Part shown: positions 1-5,624 of the stretch, one piece after another
Layout: every line of letters begins with the position of its first letter
Numbering within the stretch: the stretch's first letter is position 1
NCBI GenBank assembly: GCA_947496345.1
Contig: CANMCL010000066.1
Coordinates: 1-5,624, forward strand
Direction of reading: 5' to 3'
DNA: 5,624 bases
From: Actinomycetota bacterium
GTDB lineage: Bacteria; Actinomycetota; Actinomycetes; Nanopelagicales; Nanopelagicaceae
Notes under the pieces: generated by a model
The model's input: the letters and a program-made list of their open reading frames with translations, nothing else
Database searches by the model: none
Told to the model about the DNA's origin: nothing
Made by a program: the position numbers and the translations under genes

Positions 1-3
1 AAC

Positions 4-8
4 TAATG
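4..8 (+). other. TAATG stop/start junction, probable end of upstream sdhA
   Basis: The bases TAATG at the left edge join a possible TAA stop (4-6) to the sdhB start ATG (6-8). Only one sense codon (AAC) precedes it, so the upstream gene cannot be identified directly. Succinate dehydrogenase operons of this type usually run C-A-B, which makes sdhA the expected neighbour. The same TAATG arrangement occurs twice in the ABC transporter operon of this window, which supports reading it as a real coupled junction. Confidence 0.45.
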
Positions 9-764
9 GCGCGCAAATTAAACCTTCGCATTTGGCGAGGAGATGCAACTGACGGTGGCCTTAAAGATGTTCAGGTAGATGTCAACGAAGGCGAAGTTGT
101 CCTCGATGTGATTCACCGCGTACAAGCAACTCAAATGGGTGATCTAGCAGTACGTTGGAATTGCAAAGCCGGAAAGTGCGGATCTTGCTCAATGGAAATT
201 AATGGCAAGCCACGCCTTGCTTGTATGACCCAGGTTGCATCATTTGAAGAGGGCGAAACAATCACCGTAACGCCACTTCGTGCATTCCCAGTTATTAAAG
301 ATTTGGTTACCGACGTCTCCTTTAACTACAAGAAGGCGATGGAGATTCCAGCTTATGCACCTCCTGCAGACTTGAAACCAGGTGAAGCGCGTATGGAACA
401 AGTGGACGTTGAGCGTTCACAAGAGTTCCGTAAATGCATCGAATGTTTCTTATGTCAGGATGTTTGCCACGTAGTTCGTGACCATGAAGAGAATAAGAAA
501 TCTTTTGCTGGCCCACGCTTCTTTATTCGTATCGCAGAATTGGATATGCACCCACTTGATATCCTGAAAAATCGCAAGCGCACTGCGCAAGAAAAACACG
601 GCTTGGGAATGTGCAACATCACCAAGTGCTGTACTGAAGTTTGCCCAGAGCACATCAAGATCACCGATAATGCAATCATTCCGATGAAGGAACGTGTTGT
701 TGATATCAAATACGATCCAGCGCGCATGTTTGCCGGTCTCTTAAAGAGAGAAAAGCGCAGCTAA
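6..764 (+). CDS. sdhB: Succinate dehydrogenase/fumarate reductase iron-sulfur subunit
   Basis: This 252-residue electron-transfer subunit passes electrons from the SdhA flavin to the quinone site of the membrane anchor, on the cytoplasmic face (complex II). All three cluster sites are visible. The N-terminal ferredoxin-like domain binds [2Fe-2S] through C53, C58, C61 and C73. The C-terminal domain has C144, C147, C150 and C213 for [4Fe-4S], and C154, C203 and C209 for [3Fe-4S]; the spacing matches E. coli SdhB. C208 is an extra cysteine. The block CIECFLCQDVCHVV and the stretch RDHEENKK resemble mycobacterial Sdh1 (Rv0247c type). Asn204 stands where E. coli has the quinone-site His207. The start ATG overlaps a TAA at 4-6, probably the stop of an upstream sdhA, so initiation is likely coupled. 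crcB follows after 2 bases. Whether the enzyme runs as dehydrogenase or fumarate reductase cannot be told from this subunit. Confidence 0.96.
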   Translation: MARKLNLRIWRGDATDGGLKDVQVDVNEGEVVLDVIHRVQATQMGDLAVRWNCKAGKCGSCSMEINGKPRLACMTQVASFEEGETITVTPLRAFPVIKDLVTDVSFNYKKAMEIPAYAPPADLKPGEARMEQVDVERSQEFRKCIECFLCQDVCHVVRDHEENKKSFAGPRFFIRIAELDMHPLDILKNRKRTAQEKHGLGMCNITKCCTEVCPEHIKITDNAIIPMKERVVDIKYDPARMFAGLLKREKRS

Positions 765-766
765 AG

Positions 767-1120
767 ATGAAGTCACTGCTACTTGTTGCCGTAGGCGGAG
801 TAGCAGGAACCTTGGTCCGCTTCGGACTATCCGTTGTCATTCCTGATGATCGGAACGGAACTCTTGCTGCAAATTTAATTGGCGTAGCCCTTGCCAGCGC
901 ACTGCTTGTTTTAATGGAACGCCGCGGTGTAACCGAACTCCGTCATCTGTTACTTCCCGGTTTCTGTGCCGGAATGACAACGTTTTCAGCGGTAACAGTG
1001 CAAGTAATCGAACCAGCTTCTGGCGGAGTGCTCTTCTTGGTAGAAAATATCTTCTTAAGTTTGCTTATCGTTGTGCTGGTCCTACCGCTTAGCCGCAAGC
1101 TAATTCCGGTGCGCAAATGA
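767..1120 (+). CDS. crcB: Fluoride channel subunit, CrcB/Fluc family (first of pair)
   Basis: This 117-residue, four-helix membrane protein belongs to the Fluc fluoride-export channels, which work as antiparallel dimers and let toxic fluoride leave the cytoplasm. Family signatures are GGVAGTLVRF at 10-19 (conserved Arg18), GTLAANLIG at 31-39 (pore Asn36) and GFCAGMTTFS at 65-74 (helix-3 break and central sodium site). Phe73 matches pore Phe82 of the Bordetella channel, but the position of Phe85 is Val76. Helix 4 is also divergent: it lacks the usual glycines and has Pro107. By my count the N-terminus, loop 2 and C-terminus carry about +6 and loops 1 and 3 about -2, which predicts N-in/C-in. 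The gene starts 2 bases after sdhB and overlaps the next crcB by ATGA, so the partner is almost certainly that protein. There is no room for a fluoride riboswitch in front of it. Confidence 0.92.
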   Translation: MKSLLLVAVGGVAGTLVRFGLSVVIPDDRNGTLAANLIGVALASALLVLMERRGVTELRHLLLPGFCAGMTTFSAVTVQVIEPASGGVLFLVENIFLSLLIVVLVLPLSRKLIPVRK

Positions 1121-1455
1121 ATACTCTTTATGTAATTCTTGGCGCGGCGATCGGAGCACCCGCTCGCTTTGCAATTGATCAATACATTAGAAAATTCTCC
1201 AGTAAGCCATATGGAATCTTCTTAGTAAATGTCATTGGTTCATTTGTAATCGGTCTAACTTTTAACAAAACAGAGAGTGTGTATGACTTGTTTGCCGTCG
1301 GCTTCGCTGGAGCTTTCACAACCTGGTCAACATTTATGCTCGATATCTATCTCGGCTTTGAGTTAAAGCGGTACAAAGAGATTACGGTCAACTTGGTTAT
1401 GTCACTTGGCTTTGGTTTAGCCGCGGCTTATCTAGGTCTTCAGCTAGCTGCTTAA
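1117..1455 (+). CDS. crcB: Fluoride channel subunit, CrcB/Fluc family (second of pair)
   Basis: This 112-residue, four-helix Fluc protein is the likely antiparallel partner of the preceding CrcB. Signatures are GAAIGAPARF at 9-18 (Arg17), FLVNVIGSFVIG at 35-46 (pore Asn38) and GFAGAFTTWSTF at 62-73. Trp70 replaces the first pore Phe (Phe82 in the Bordetella channel), while Phe73 keeps the second (Phe85). Helix 4 (about 90-110) is canonical, with Ser96, Gly98, Gly100 and Gly107. Charge bias is opposite to the first subunit: loops 1 and 3 are net positive (Arg25, Lys26, Lys30, Lys84, Arg85, Lys87) while the N-terminus, loop 2 and C-terminus are neutral to negative, which predicts N-out. The start ATG lies in the 4-base ATGA overlap with the first gene, implying coupled translation and matched expression. 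The stop codon overlaps that of the convergent permease gene. Confidence 0.92.
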   Translation: MNTLYVILGAAIGAPARFAIDQYIRKFSSKPYGIFLVNVIGSFVIGLTFNKTESVYDLFAVGFAGAFTTWSTFMLDIYLGFELKRYKEITVNLVMSLGFGLAAAYLGLQLAA

Positions 1456-2279
1456 CGCATAAATAAAGCGTTTAGGCGCTTTGTTGTGAAGAAGAGTCCA
1501 ACAATAATCATTACCACGAAATACATCGCGTGTTCGAGTAGCGCCCAAGAAATATTGCCCAGCGTCAACCCGCGAACTAAATCAATCGCATGCGCCAAAG
1601 GAAAGAGACGAATCACAGTCTGTAACCACTCCGGGAAAACTGAAAGCGGATAGAAAGAACCAGAGAAGAGAAACATCGGAAGTAAAAAGATGTTGATTAC
1701 TTCCAATTGTTGGAATGACTTCATATATGAAGTAACCGCCATTCCAAATGATGCAAAACCAAAAGCAATTAGAACTGCGGCAGGAATTGCCAAAATTCCC
1801 CAAGCGCTCGGAACAAGTCCAAGCGGTACGACTACAGCCATAAAGCCGACGGCGTATGAGAAACCACGCAGCAACGCCCAACTAATTTCGCCAAGTGCGA
1901 CATCCATTGGTCCAAGGGAAGTTGCAAGCATTCCGTGATAAACGCCTTCGTGATTCATCTTGAAAAATACATTCATGGTTGAATCATAAATTGCGCCGTT
2001 CATTGCACTTGTTGCAAGAAGTGCTGGTGCAATAAATGCCACGTAACCCACCGGTTGACCCGCAACGGTCATATCTCCAACTAGATCTTTAAGGCCGTAA
2101 CCGAATGAGAGAAGAAAGAGCACTGGCTCAACAAAACCAGAGATAACAATGAGCCACGTTGAAGATTTAAAGGCGATGTAGGCGCGCTCCATAATCGCCC
2201 GTGAGCGACCCGAATAATACTTTTCGCCAGGTTTACCCATGCGCGCTTCAGCGATTGCAACCGCAGTCAGAATAATCAT
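1452..2279 (-). CDS. ABC-2 type transporter permease (second permease subunit)
   Basis: This 275-residue inner-membrane permease of the ABC-2 family (NodJ/DrrB-like) forms half of the channel of an exporter. About six membrane segments are visible, near 42-62, 77-95, 130-156, 158-182, 195-218 and 247-265. The family block PMFLFSGSFYPL (201-212), followed by the PEWLQ and HAIDLVR stretches, is typical of the conserved C-terminal half. It resembles the permease encoded just upstream: both have an APALLAT segment and the LFSGxFYPL block. The pair probably forms a heterodimer served by the shared ATPase. The start ATG overlaps the upstream stop as TAATG, which favours this start. Met14 (codon at 2240-2238) is an alternative that would drop a short hydrophobic leader and still leave about 27 residues before the first helix. 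The substrate is unknown. The stop shares TTAA with crcB on the other strand. Confidence 0.9.
   Translation of the reverse strand: MIILTAVAIAEARMGKPGEKYYSGRSRAIMERAYIAFKSSTWLIVISGFVEPVLFLLSFGYGLKDLVGDMTVAGQPVGYVAFIAPALLATSAMNGAIYDSTMNVFFKMNHEGVYHGMLATSLGPMDVALGEISWALLRGFSYAVGFMAVVVPLGLVPSAWGILAIPAAVLIAFGFASFGMAVTSYMKSFQQLEVINIFLLPMFLFSGSFYPLSVFPEWLQTVIRLFPLAHAIDLVRGLTLGNISWALLEHAMYFVVMIIVGLFFTTKRLNALFMR
1462..1485. terminator. Possible hairpin terminator between convergent operons
   Basis: AAAGCG at 1465-1470 pairs with CGCTTT at 1477-1482 around a 6-base loop. The stem extends outward by a wobble pair and two A-T pairs to 1462 and 1485. It starts 7 bases past the crcB stop, and on the minus strand it lies within the last codons of the permease gene. 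On the minus strand the stem is followed by TTTATTTATG, a poor T tract, and on the plus strand by TTGTTGTG. It is the only hairpin candidate I found at the convergence, but it is weak for an intrinsic terminator. Confidence 0.3.
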
Positions 2280-3118
2280 TACTTGCCTAGCCTTTTGGTA
2301 AAGATTCGGCGTGATGCAATTAATCCAAAGATAAGAATTGAGTTTAAGAAAATGAAGTGCAACAAGATCATGGGCGTAGAAATCTCAGAACTGTAGGTCA
2401 ACCAGCGACCTAACTCGGTTGCGTGCCAAAGTGGTGAGATCCAGCCGATCCACTGCAGGTATATCGGCATGTTAGTTAAAGGATAGAAAGTTCCAGAAAA
2501 TAAGAAGAGCGGCATAATGATAAATCGCTCAACGATAGTGAAGAAGACATTTTCATTCTCAAGAAAGCCAGCCAACGCTTGCATAAACGCACCGAAAGCC
2601 GCACCCGCCATAACCGCAGTGAAGATGGCAAGCCATGCGCGCGGAGAATCAAGAACTCCGAAAGCCAGCATCACTAACCAATATAGAACCGCGGTAAAGA
2701 TAGTACGGATCAAACTATTGAAGAAAACACCCATTGCAATTTGATTTCCACTCAGTGGAGTCGCATTCATTGAGAAGAAAGTCTTATGCCATTTAAATCC
2801 TTCGAGAGTCGGATAGACGCTCTCATCCATCGCGCCTTGAATTGCAGCGGTTGCTAACAGCGCTGGGGCCAGAAAAGTTAGATATGAAACTCCATCAACA
2901 CCCATGGCGCCTGTGTTTTCATCAATATAAGAACCGAGCCCGAGGCCAATTGAAACGAGATAGAGAACTGGGTTAGCGATTGCAATTGAGATAATCAACC
3001 AAACCCATTTAAGCATTGCGCGCAAGCGAGCCTCAGTAACGAAGAGCGCACCACGCGCTGCAACGCGCGCTGCATCAACAATCTTTAGTGAACCTTGTCT
3101 GGTTTGGAGAGAACTCAT
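2279..3118 (-). CDS. ABC-2 type transporter permease (first permease subunit)
   Basis: This 279-residue ABC-2 permease sits directly after the ATPase gene and is paired with the following permease gene. A basic, amphipathic N-terminus of about 37 residues precedes six likely membrane segments, near 38-62, 77-95, 128-156, 161-186, 198-220 and 250-268. The conserved block IMPLFLFSGTFYPL (201-214) and the downstream PLWHATELGRWL (229-240) mark the NodJ/DrrB-like family. The tail ASRRIFTKRLGK is strongly basic and probably cytoplasmic. The start ATG overlaps the ATPase stop as TAATG and its own stop overlaps the next ATG the same way, so the three transporter proteins are probably made in linked amounts. 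In this family the substrates include drugs, lipids, glycolipids and polysaccharide precursors; nothing here decides among them. Confidence 0.91.
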   Translation of the reverse strand: MSSLQTRQGSLKIVDAARVAARGALFVTEARLRAMLKWVWLIISIAIANPVLYLVSIGLGLGSYIDENTGAMGVDGVSYLTFLAPALLATAAIQGAMDESVYPTLEGFKWHKTFFSMNATPLSGNQIAMGVFFNSLIRTIFTAVLYWLVMLAFGVLDSPRAWLAIFTAVMAGAAFGAFMQALAGFLENENVFFTIVERFIIMPLFLFSGTFYPLTNMPIYLQWIGWISPLWHATELGRWLTYSSEISTPMILLHFIFLNSILIFGLIASRRIFTKRLGK

Positions 3119-4044
3119 TAATCGATCAGCGTTCTTCCGGTTAATCGCAAGAAAACATCTTCCAGCGAACTGCGGCGTACAAGCGAAGTCTTTGGGTGGA
3201 ATCCTTTTTTATAAACACGTTCCAATAGCTCTTCACCATCTTCGGTGTACATCAAGATGCGGTCCGGCAGTTCTTCTATACGATCACAAAGTTGGCGCAA
3301 ATCATCGGCCATATGTGCATTACGTTCGGACCCAAAGCGCACTTCTAGAACTTCCTTTGTTGAATAATCCTTCATAAGTTGTGCCGGGCTTCCTTCAGCC
3401 ATAATCGAGCCTTTATCCATAACAACTAGGCGATCACAGAGTTGTTCTGCCTCATCCATAAAGTGAGTTGTTATAAGCAGCGTTACGCCATCTTCTTTCA
3501 ACCTAAAGAGGCGATCCCACAAAATATGTCGAGCTTGTGGATCTAACCCAGAGGTTGGTTCATCAAGCATCAATATCTCAGGCTCGCTCACCAGTGCCCG
3601 CGCAATTGTGAGGCGACGCGTCATTCCACCGCTTAGCGATTCAACTTTGGCATTGCGCTTCTCTTCAAGTTGAGCAAAAGTTAAAAGCTCTTCGATTTTA
3701 CCTTTAAGAAATTTACGGCTCAGTCCAAAGTAGCGTCCGTAGATATAGAGATTTTCAGTCACGCTTAAATGGGTATCTAAATTATCTTGTTGTGGAACAA
3801 CACCAAGGTGGGCGCGGATTTGTGGTCCGAATTGGTCTGGATCTTTATCCAAAATAGTTAGATCCCCTGAAGTGCGCTGTGAGGTAGCGCCAATCATGCG
3901 CATTGCAGTTGATTTTCCAGCACCGTTAGGGCCTAGCAGCCCAAAGGATTCACCTTTAACAACGTCGAAATCGATCCCGTTAACGGCGGTGAAGTCACCG
4001 AACTTTTTTGTTAGTCCGCGAGCGTGAATTAGCGATTGGCTCAT
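3118..4044 (-). CDS. ABC exporter ATP-binding protein, NodI/DrrA-like
   Basis: This 308-residue cytoplasmic ATPase powers the two permeases encoded directly after it. The motifs appear in order: Walker A GPNGAGKST (38-46), Q-loop at Gln85/Gln86, signature LSGGM (137-141), Walker B ILMLDEP (157-163) with catalytic Glu162, D-loop SGLD (165-168) and switch His194 in TTHFMDEAE. All key residues are intact. The C-terminal extension of about 75 residues ending in SSLEDVFLRLTGR is the form seen in NodI and DrrA ATPases, which serve ABC-2 exporters rather than importers; no binding-protein gene is nearby. The ATG lies 9 bases after the aminopeptidase stop, with no strong Shine-Dalgarno sequence. A multidrug or glycolipid role would be family-level guesswork. 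Confidence 0.95.
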   Translation of the reverse strand: MSQSLIHARGLTKKFGDFTAVNGIDFDVVKGESFGLLGPNGAGKSTAMRMIGATSQRTSGDLTILDKDPDQFGPQIRAHLGVVPQQDNLDTHLSVTENLYIYGRYFGLSRKFLKGKIEELLTFAQLEEKRNAKVESLSGGMTRRLTIARALVSEPEILMLDEPTSGLDPQARHILWDRLFRLKEDGVTLLITTHFMDEAEQLCDRLVVMDKGSIMAEGSPAQLMKDYSTKEVLEVRFGSERNAHMADDLRQLCDRIEELPDRILMYTEDGEELLERVYKKGFHPKTSLVRRSSLEDVFLRLTGRTLID

Positions 4045-4053
4045 TATCCAATC

Positions 4054-5511
4054 TTATCGCGGTTGTTGGACTGCTTTCATCCACTCTTCTATCGCATCAG
4101 GATGGCGCGGAATATTCTCACTTAAATTGCGATACCCATCCGCGGTAACAACGACATCATCTTCGATGCGGATACCGATCCCGCGATACTCGGGTGCAAA
4201 TAGTTCATCATCAGGTTGGATATAAAGACCCGGCTCGACGGTTAAAACCATTCCTTCGCGCAAAATACCTTCGCGATACATATCCTGTCGGGCATGTTCG
4301 CAATCGTGAACATCTAGTCCGAGGTGATGGCTTACTCCATGCAACGTCCAACGGCGATGTAAACCAACTTCGGGTTTCATTGATTCTTCTGCACTAATTG
4401 TTAAGACACCCATATTTGCTAAACCCTCGGCGAGGACACGTTGTGAAGCGCGGTTAATATCTAAGAATTGTGCTCCTGGTTTTACCGCGGCAAAACCAGC
4501 AAGTTGTGCCTCATAAACCAACATATATAAAGCGCGCTGTGCAGGCGTAAATTTTCCATTTATCGGCAAGGTGCGAGTTATATCTGCGGTGTAATAAGAA
4601 TCCATTTCAACACCAGCATCTAGCAGCAACAGTTCGCCGTTGCGAACAGCACCATCGTTGCGAATCCAATGAAGAACGCAGGCATGCGAGCCAGCGGCAG
4701 CGATCGTTGTGTACCCAATGTCATTTCCTTCTAAACGGGCGCGACCGAAGAAAGCGCCTTCCACAATTCTCTCACCGCGGGGATGTTCTGCAGCGGCAGG
4801 AAGCGCGGCAATTACATCGCTAAAACCGCGACCGGTTGCATCGACGGCCACTTGTAATTCACCAATTTCGTAGCCATCTTTTACCAAACGTTGCTCAGAT
4901 GTGAAGGTAAGAAATTCTGGCTCCTTAGCGCTTTTTAAAATTAACTTATCCATCAAAGCATCTTCGCCGCGAATCAACAAAGTCTCCTTGCTAAAGCGAA
5001 GAAGATCTTCAATCTTTTCTACATCGCGAGTCGGAATTTGATAAACCGCATTTGCTTCATCAAGTGTGAAGTGACGCCCCACCCAAAGTTCGCCATATTT
5101 GCGATCGGTATAAAAAGCATCGGTTTCGCGAGTTGAACGCGGATGCAGATAGAGATATGAATCGTGGCCACCAGCTTCATTTGGTTCCATCACCAAAACT
5201 GAATCTGGAACCGCATCTGAACCTTGCACCCCACTGTAGTAAGCAAAGGCGCTGTGTGGACGGAATGCATATTCAGTGTCATTAGATCGAGTTTTAAAGT
5301 TACCTGAAGGAATCACCAGGCGAACATTTGGAAATGCTGCTGATAAAACTTGACGGCGAGTAAATGCATAAGTCACGACTTCAAGTGGCTGCAGCCCTTC
5401 TAGATTTGAAGGTGCCCAACCGGTGCGCATAAATTCTGCATAGCCCGCAGGCGGTGCAACATCGTAAGATCGCACGTCGTTAACTTCGGGGGCTTCCACC
5501 TTCTCATTCAT
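4054..5511 (-). CDS. pepP: Xaa-Pro aminopeptidase (aminopeptidase P, M24B family)
   Basis: This 485-residue cytoplasmic metalloprotease removes the N-terminal residue from peptides whose second residue is proline, a step in peptide recycling. An AMP_N-type domain occupies roughly 45-190 and the pita-bread catalytic domain roughly 205-470. The five dimetal ligands are visible: Asp298 in LLLLDAG, Asp310 in TADITRT, His395 in HGVSHHLGLDVHD, Glu426 in TVEPGLYI and Glu450 in GIGIRIEDD. His281 and His402 match E. coli PepP His243 and His361. The loop between the two Asp ligands is one residue longer than in E. coli PepP, as I recall for Streptomyces homologues. There is no signal peptide. The first ATG leaves a proline-rich, acidic 30-residue leader, and no strong Shine-Dalgarno sequence precedes it. 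It lies 14 bases after the stop of an upstream partial gene and 9 bases before the ABC ATPase, so the genes are probably co-transcribed. Confidence 0.95.
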   Translation of the reverse strand: MNEKVEAPEVNDVRSYDVAPPAGYAEFMRTGWAPSNLEGLQPLEVVTYAFTRRQVLSAAFPNVRLVIPSGNFKTRSNDTEYAFRPHSAFAYYSGVQGSDAVPDSVLVMEPNEAGGHDSYLYLHPRSTRETDAFYTDRKYGELWVGRHFTLDEANAVYQIPTRDVEKIEDLLRFSKETLLIRGEDALMDKLILKSAKEPEFLTFTSEQRLVKDGYEIGELQVAVDATGRGFSDVIAALPAAAEHPRGERIVEGAFFGRARLEGNDIGYTTIAAAGSHACVLHWIRNDGAVRNGELLLLDAGVEMDSYYTADITRTLPINGKFTPAQRALYMLVYEAQLAGFAAVKPGAQFLDINRASQRVLAEGLANMGVLTISAEESMKPEVGLHRRWTLHGVSHHLGLDVHDCEHARQDMYREGILREGMVLTVEPGLYIQPDDELFAPEYRGIGIRIEDDVVVTADGYRNLSENIPRHPDAIEEWMKAVQQPR

Positions 5512-5525
5512 ATCGCTAAGAGTAC

Positions 5526-5624
5526 CTAAGCACCAGCGCCAGAGTTAACCCCAGATTCAATCCCAAATAGCGATTCAGGCTGTTTCATGCAGAAGCCAAC
5601 TACCTGTAAACTCTCACCTGTACT
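5526..5624 (-). CDS. Possible 3' end of an unrecognised upstream gene (partial)
   Basis: One minus-strand frame stays open from the window edge for 32 codons and ends at TAG (5528-5526), 14 bases before the pepP start. The two other minus-strand frames hit stops within the first 8 codons. The encoded tail includes FCMKQPESLFGIESG and ends in a Gly/Ala/Ser-rich stretch, plausible as a flexible C-terminus. I do not recognise the family. The short distance to pepP and the dense packing of this strand make a real upstream gene likely, but 32 open codons can also occur by chance. The alternative is a pepP leader or promoter region; I saw no convincing -10/-35 pair in it. Confidence 0.5.
   Translation of the reverse strand, partial: STGESLQVVGFCMKQPESLFGIESGVNSGAGA

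Noticed and set aside
322..727. Several open frames on the minus strand across sdhB
   Set aside because: They are antisense to an intact, strongly conserved gene. Their translations show no recognisable motif and they overlap one another.
740..766. Fluoride riboswitch in front of crcB
   Set aside because: The sdhB coding region runs to 764, leaving only 2 non-coding bases. The A/G-rich stretch at 741-755 is the Lys/Arg-rich C-terminus of SdhB.
767..1455. The two crcB genes as one gene split by a frameshift
   Set aside because: Each protein has its own full set of four helices and all family motifs, with a clean ATGA overlap. This is the usual paired-crcB arrangement, not a broken gene.
1582..1938. 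Open frames in other phases across the second permease gene
   Set aside because: They are shadows of the permease coding frame; the translations look like frame-shifted membrane protein and have no start context.
1452..3118. The two permeases as halves of one split permease
   Set aside because: Both are full-length six-helix ABC-2 proteins with their own LFSGxFYPL block. They are paralogous subunits.
3192..3377. Plus-strand 61-codon open frame inside the ABC ATPase gene
   Set aside because: It lies antisense to the conserved C-terminal extension of the ATPase and has no motif or ribosome-binding signal.
5512..5525. Promoter directly in front of pepP
   Set aside because: Only 14 bases separate the preceding stop from the pepP ATG, and neither this gap nor the 100 bases before it shows a convincing -10/-35 pair.
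1..5624. CRISPR array, insertion sequence, tRNA/rRNA gene or phage remnant
   Set aside because: I saw no spaced direct repeats, no terminal inverted repeats, no transposase or integrase motifs and no tRNA-like cloverleaf. Almost every base is in a recognised coding gene.

Overview
The window looks like a compact chromosome segment of a small-genome actinobacterium. GC is in the mid-40s by eye (a spot count of one 60-base line gives 47%), genes touch or overlap almost everywhere, and the best-recognised proteins are of actinobacterial type. These are a succinate dehydrogenase Fe-S subunit resembling mycobacterial Sdh1 and an Xaa-Pro aminopeptidase with the actinobacterial form of the metal-site loop. 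The freshwater acI group (Nanopelagicales, e.g. Planktophila) would fit, but that assignment is an inference from style and was not checked by a search.

Left part, plus strand (1-1455): the last gene of a succinate dehydrogenase operon (sdhB) is followed after 2 bases by two tandem crcB/fluc genes, which overlap each other by 4 bases. The two small membrane proteins have opposite charge bias, as expected for an antiparallel heterodimeric fluoride channel. They have also lost complementary halves of the pore phenylalanine pair: one keeps the first Phe, the other keeps the second. This is the most interesting signal in the window, because it may describe a heterodimer with one working and one vestigial pore.

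Right part, minus strand (5624 down to 1452): the 3' end of an unrecognised gene, then an Xaa-Pro aminopeptidase (pepP type), then an ABC exporter made of one NodI/DrrA-type ATPase and two ABC-2 permeases. All are head to tail, with gaps of 14 and 9 bases and then two TAATG stop/start overlaps, so this reads as one transcription unit. The two operons converge and share the bases TTAA as their stop codons. A modest hairpin just past this point, inside the end of the second permease gene, is the only terminator candidate.

No RNA gene, mobile element, CRISPR array, riboswitch or large intergenic space is visible. No promoter lies inside the window; both operons begin outside it. I see no novel multi-gene defence or biosynthetic system. 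The unusual content is the fluoride-channel pair and its placement behind sdhB.
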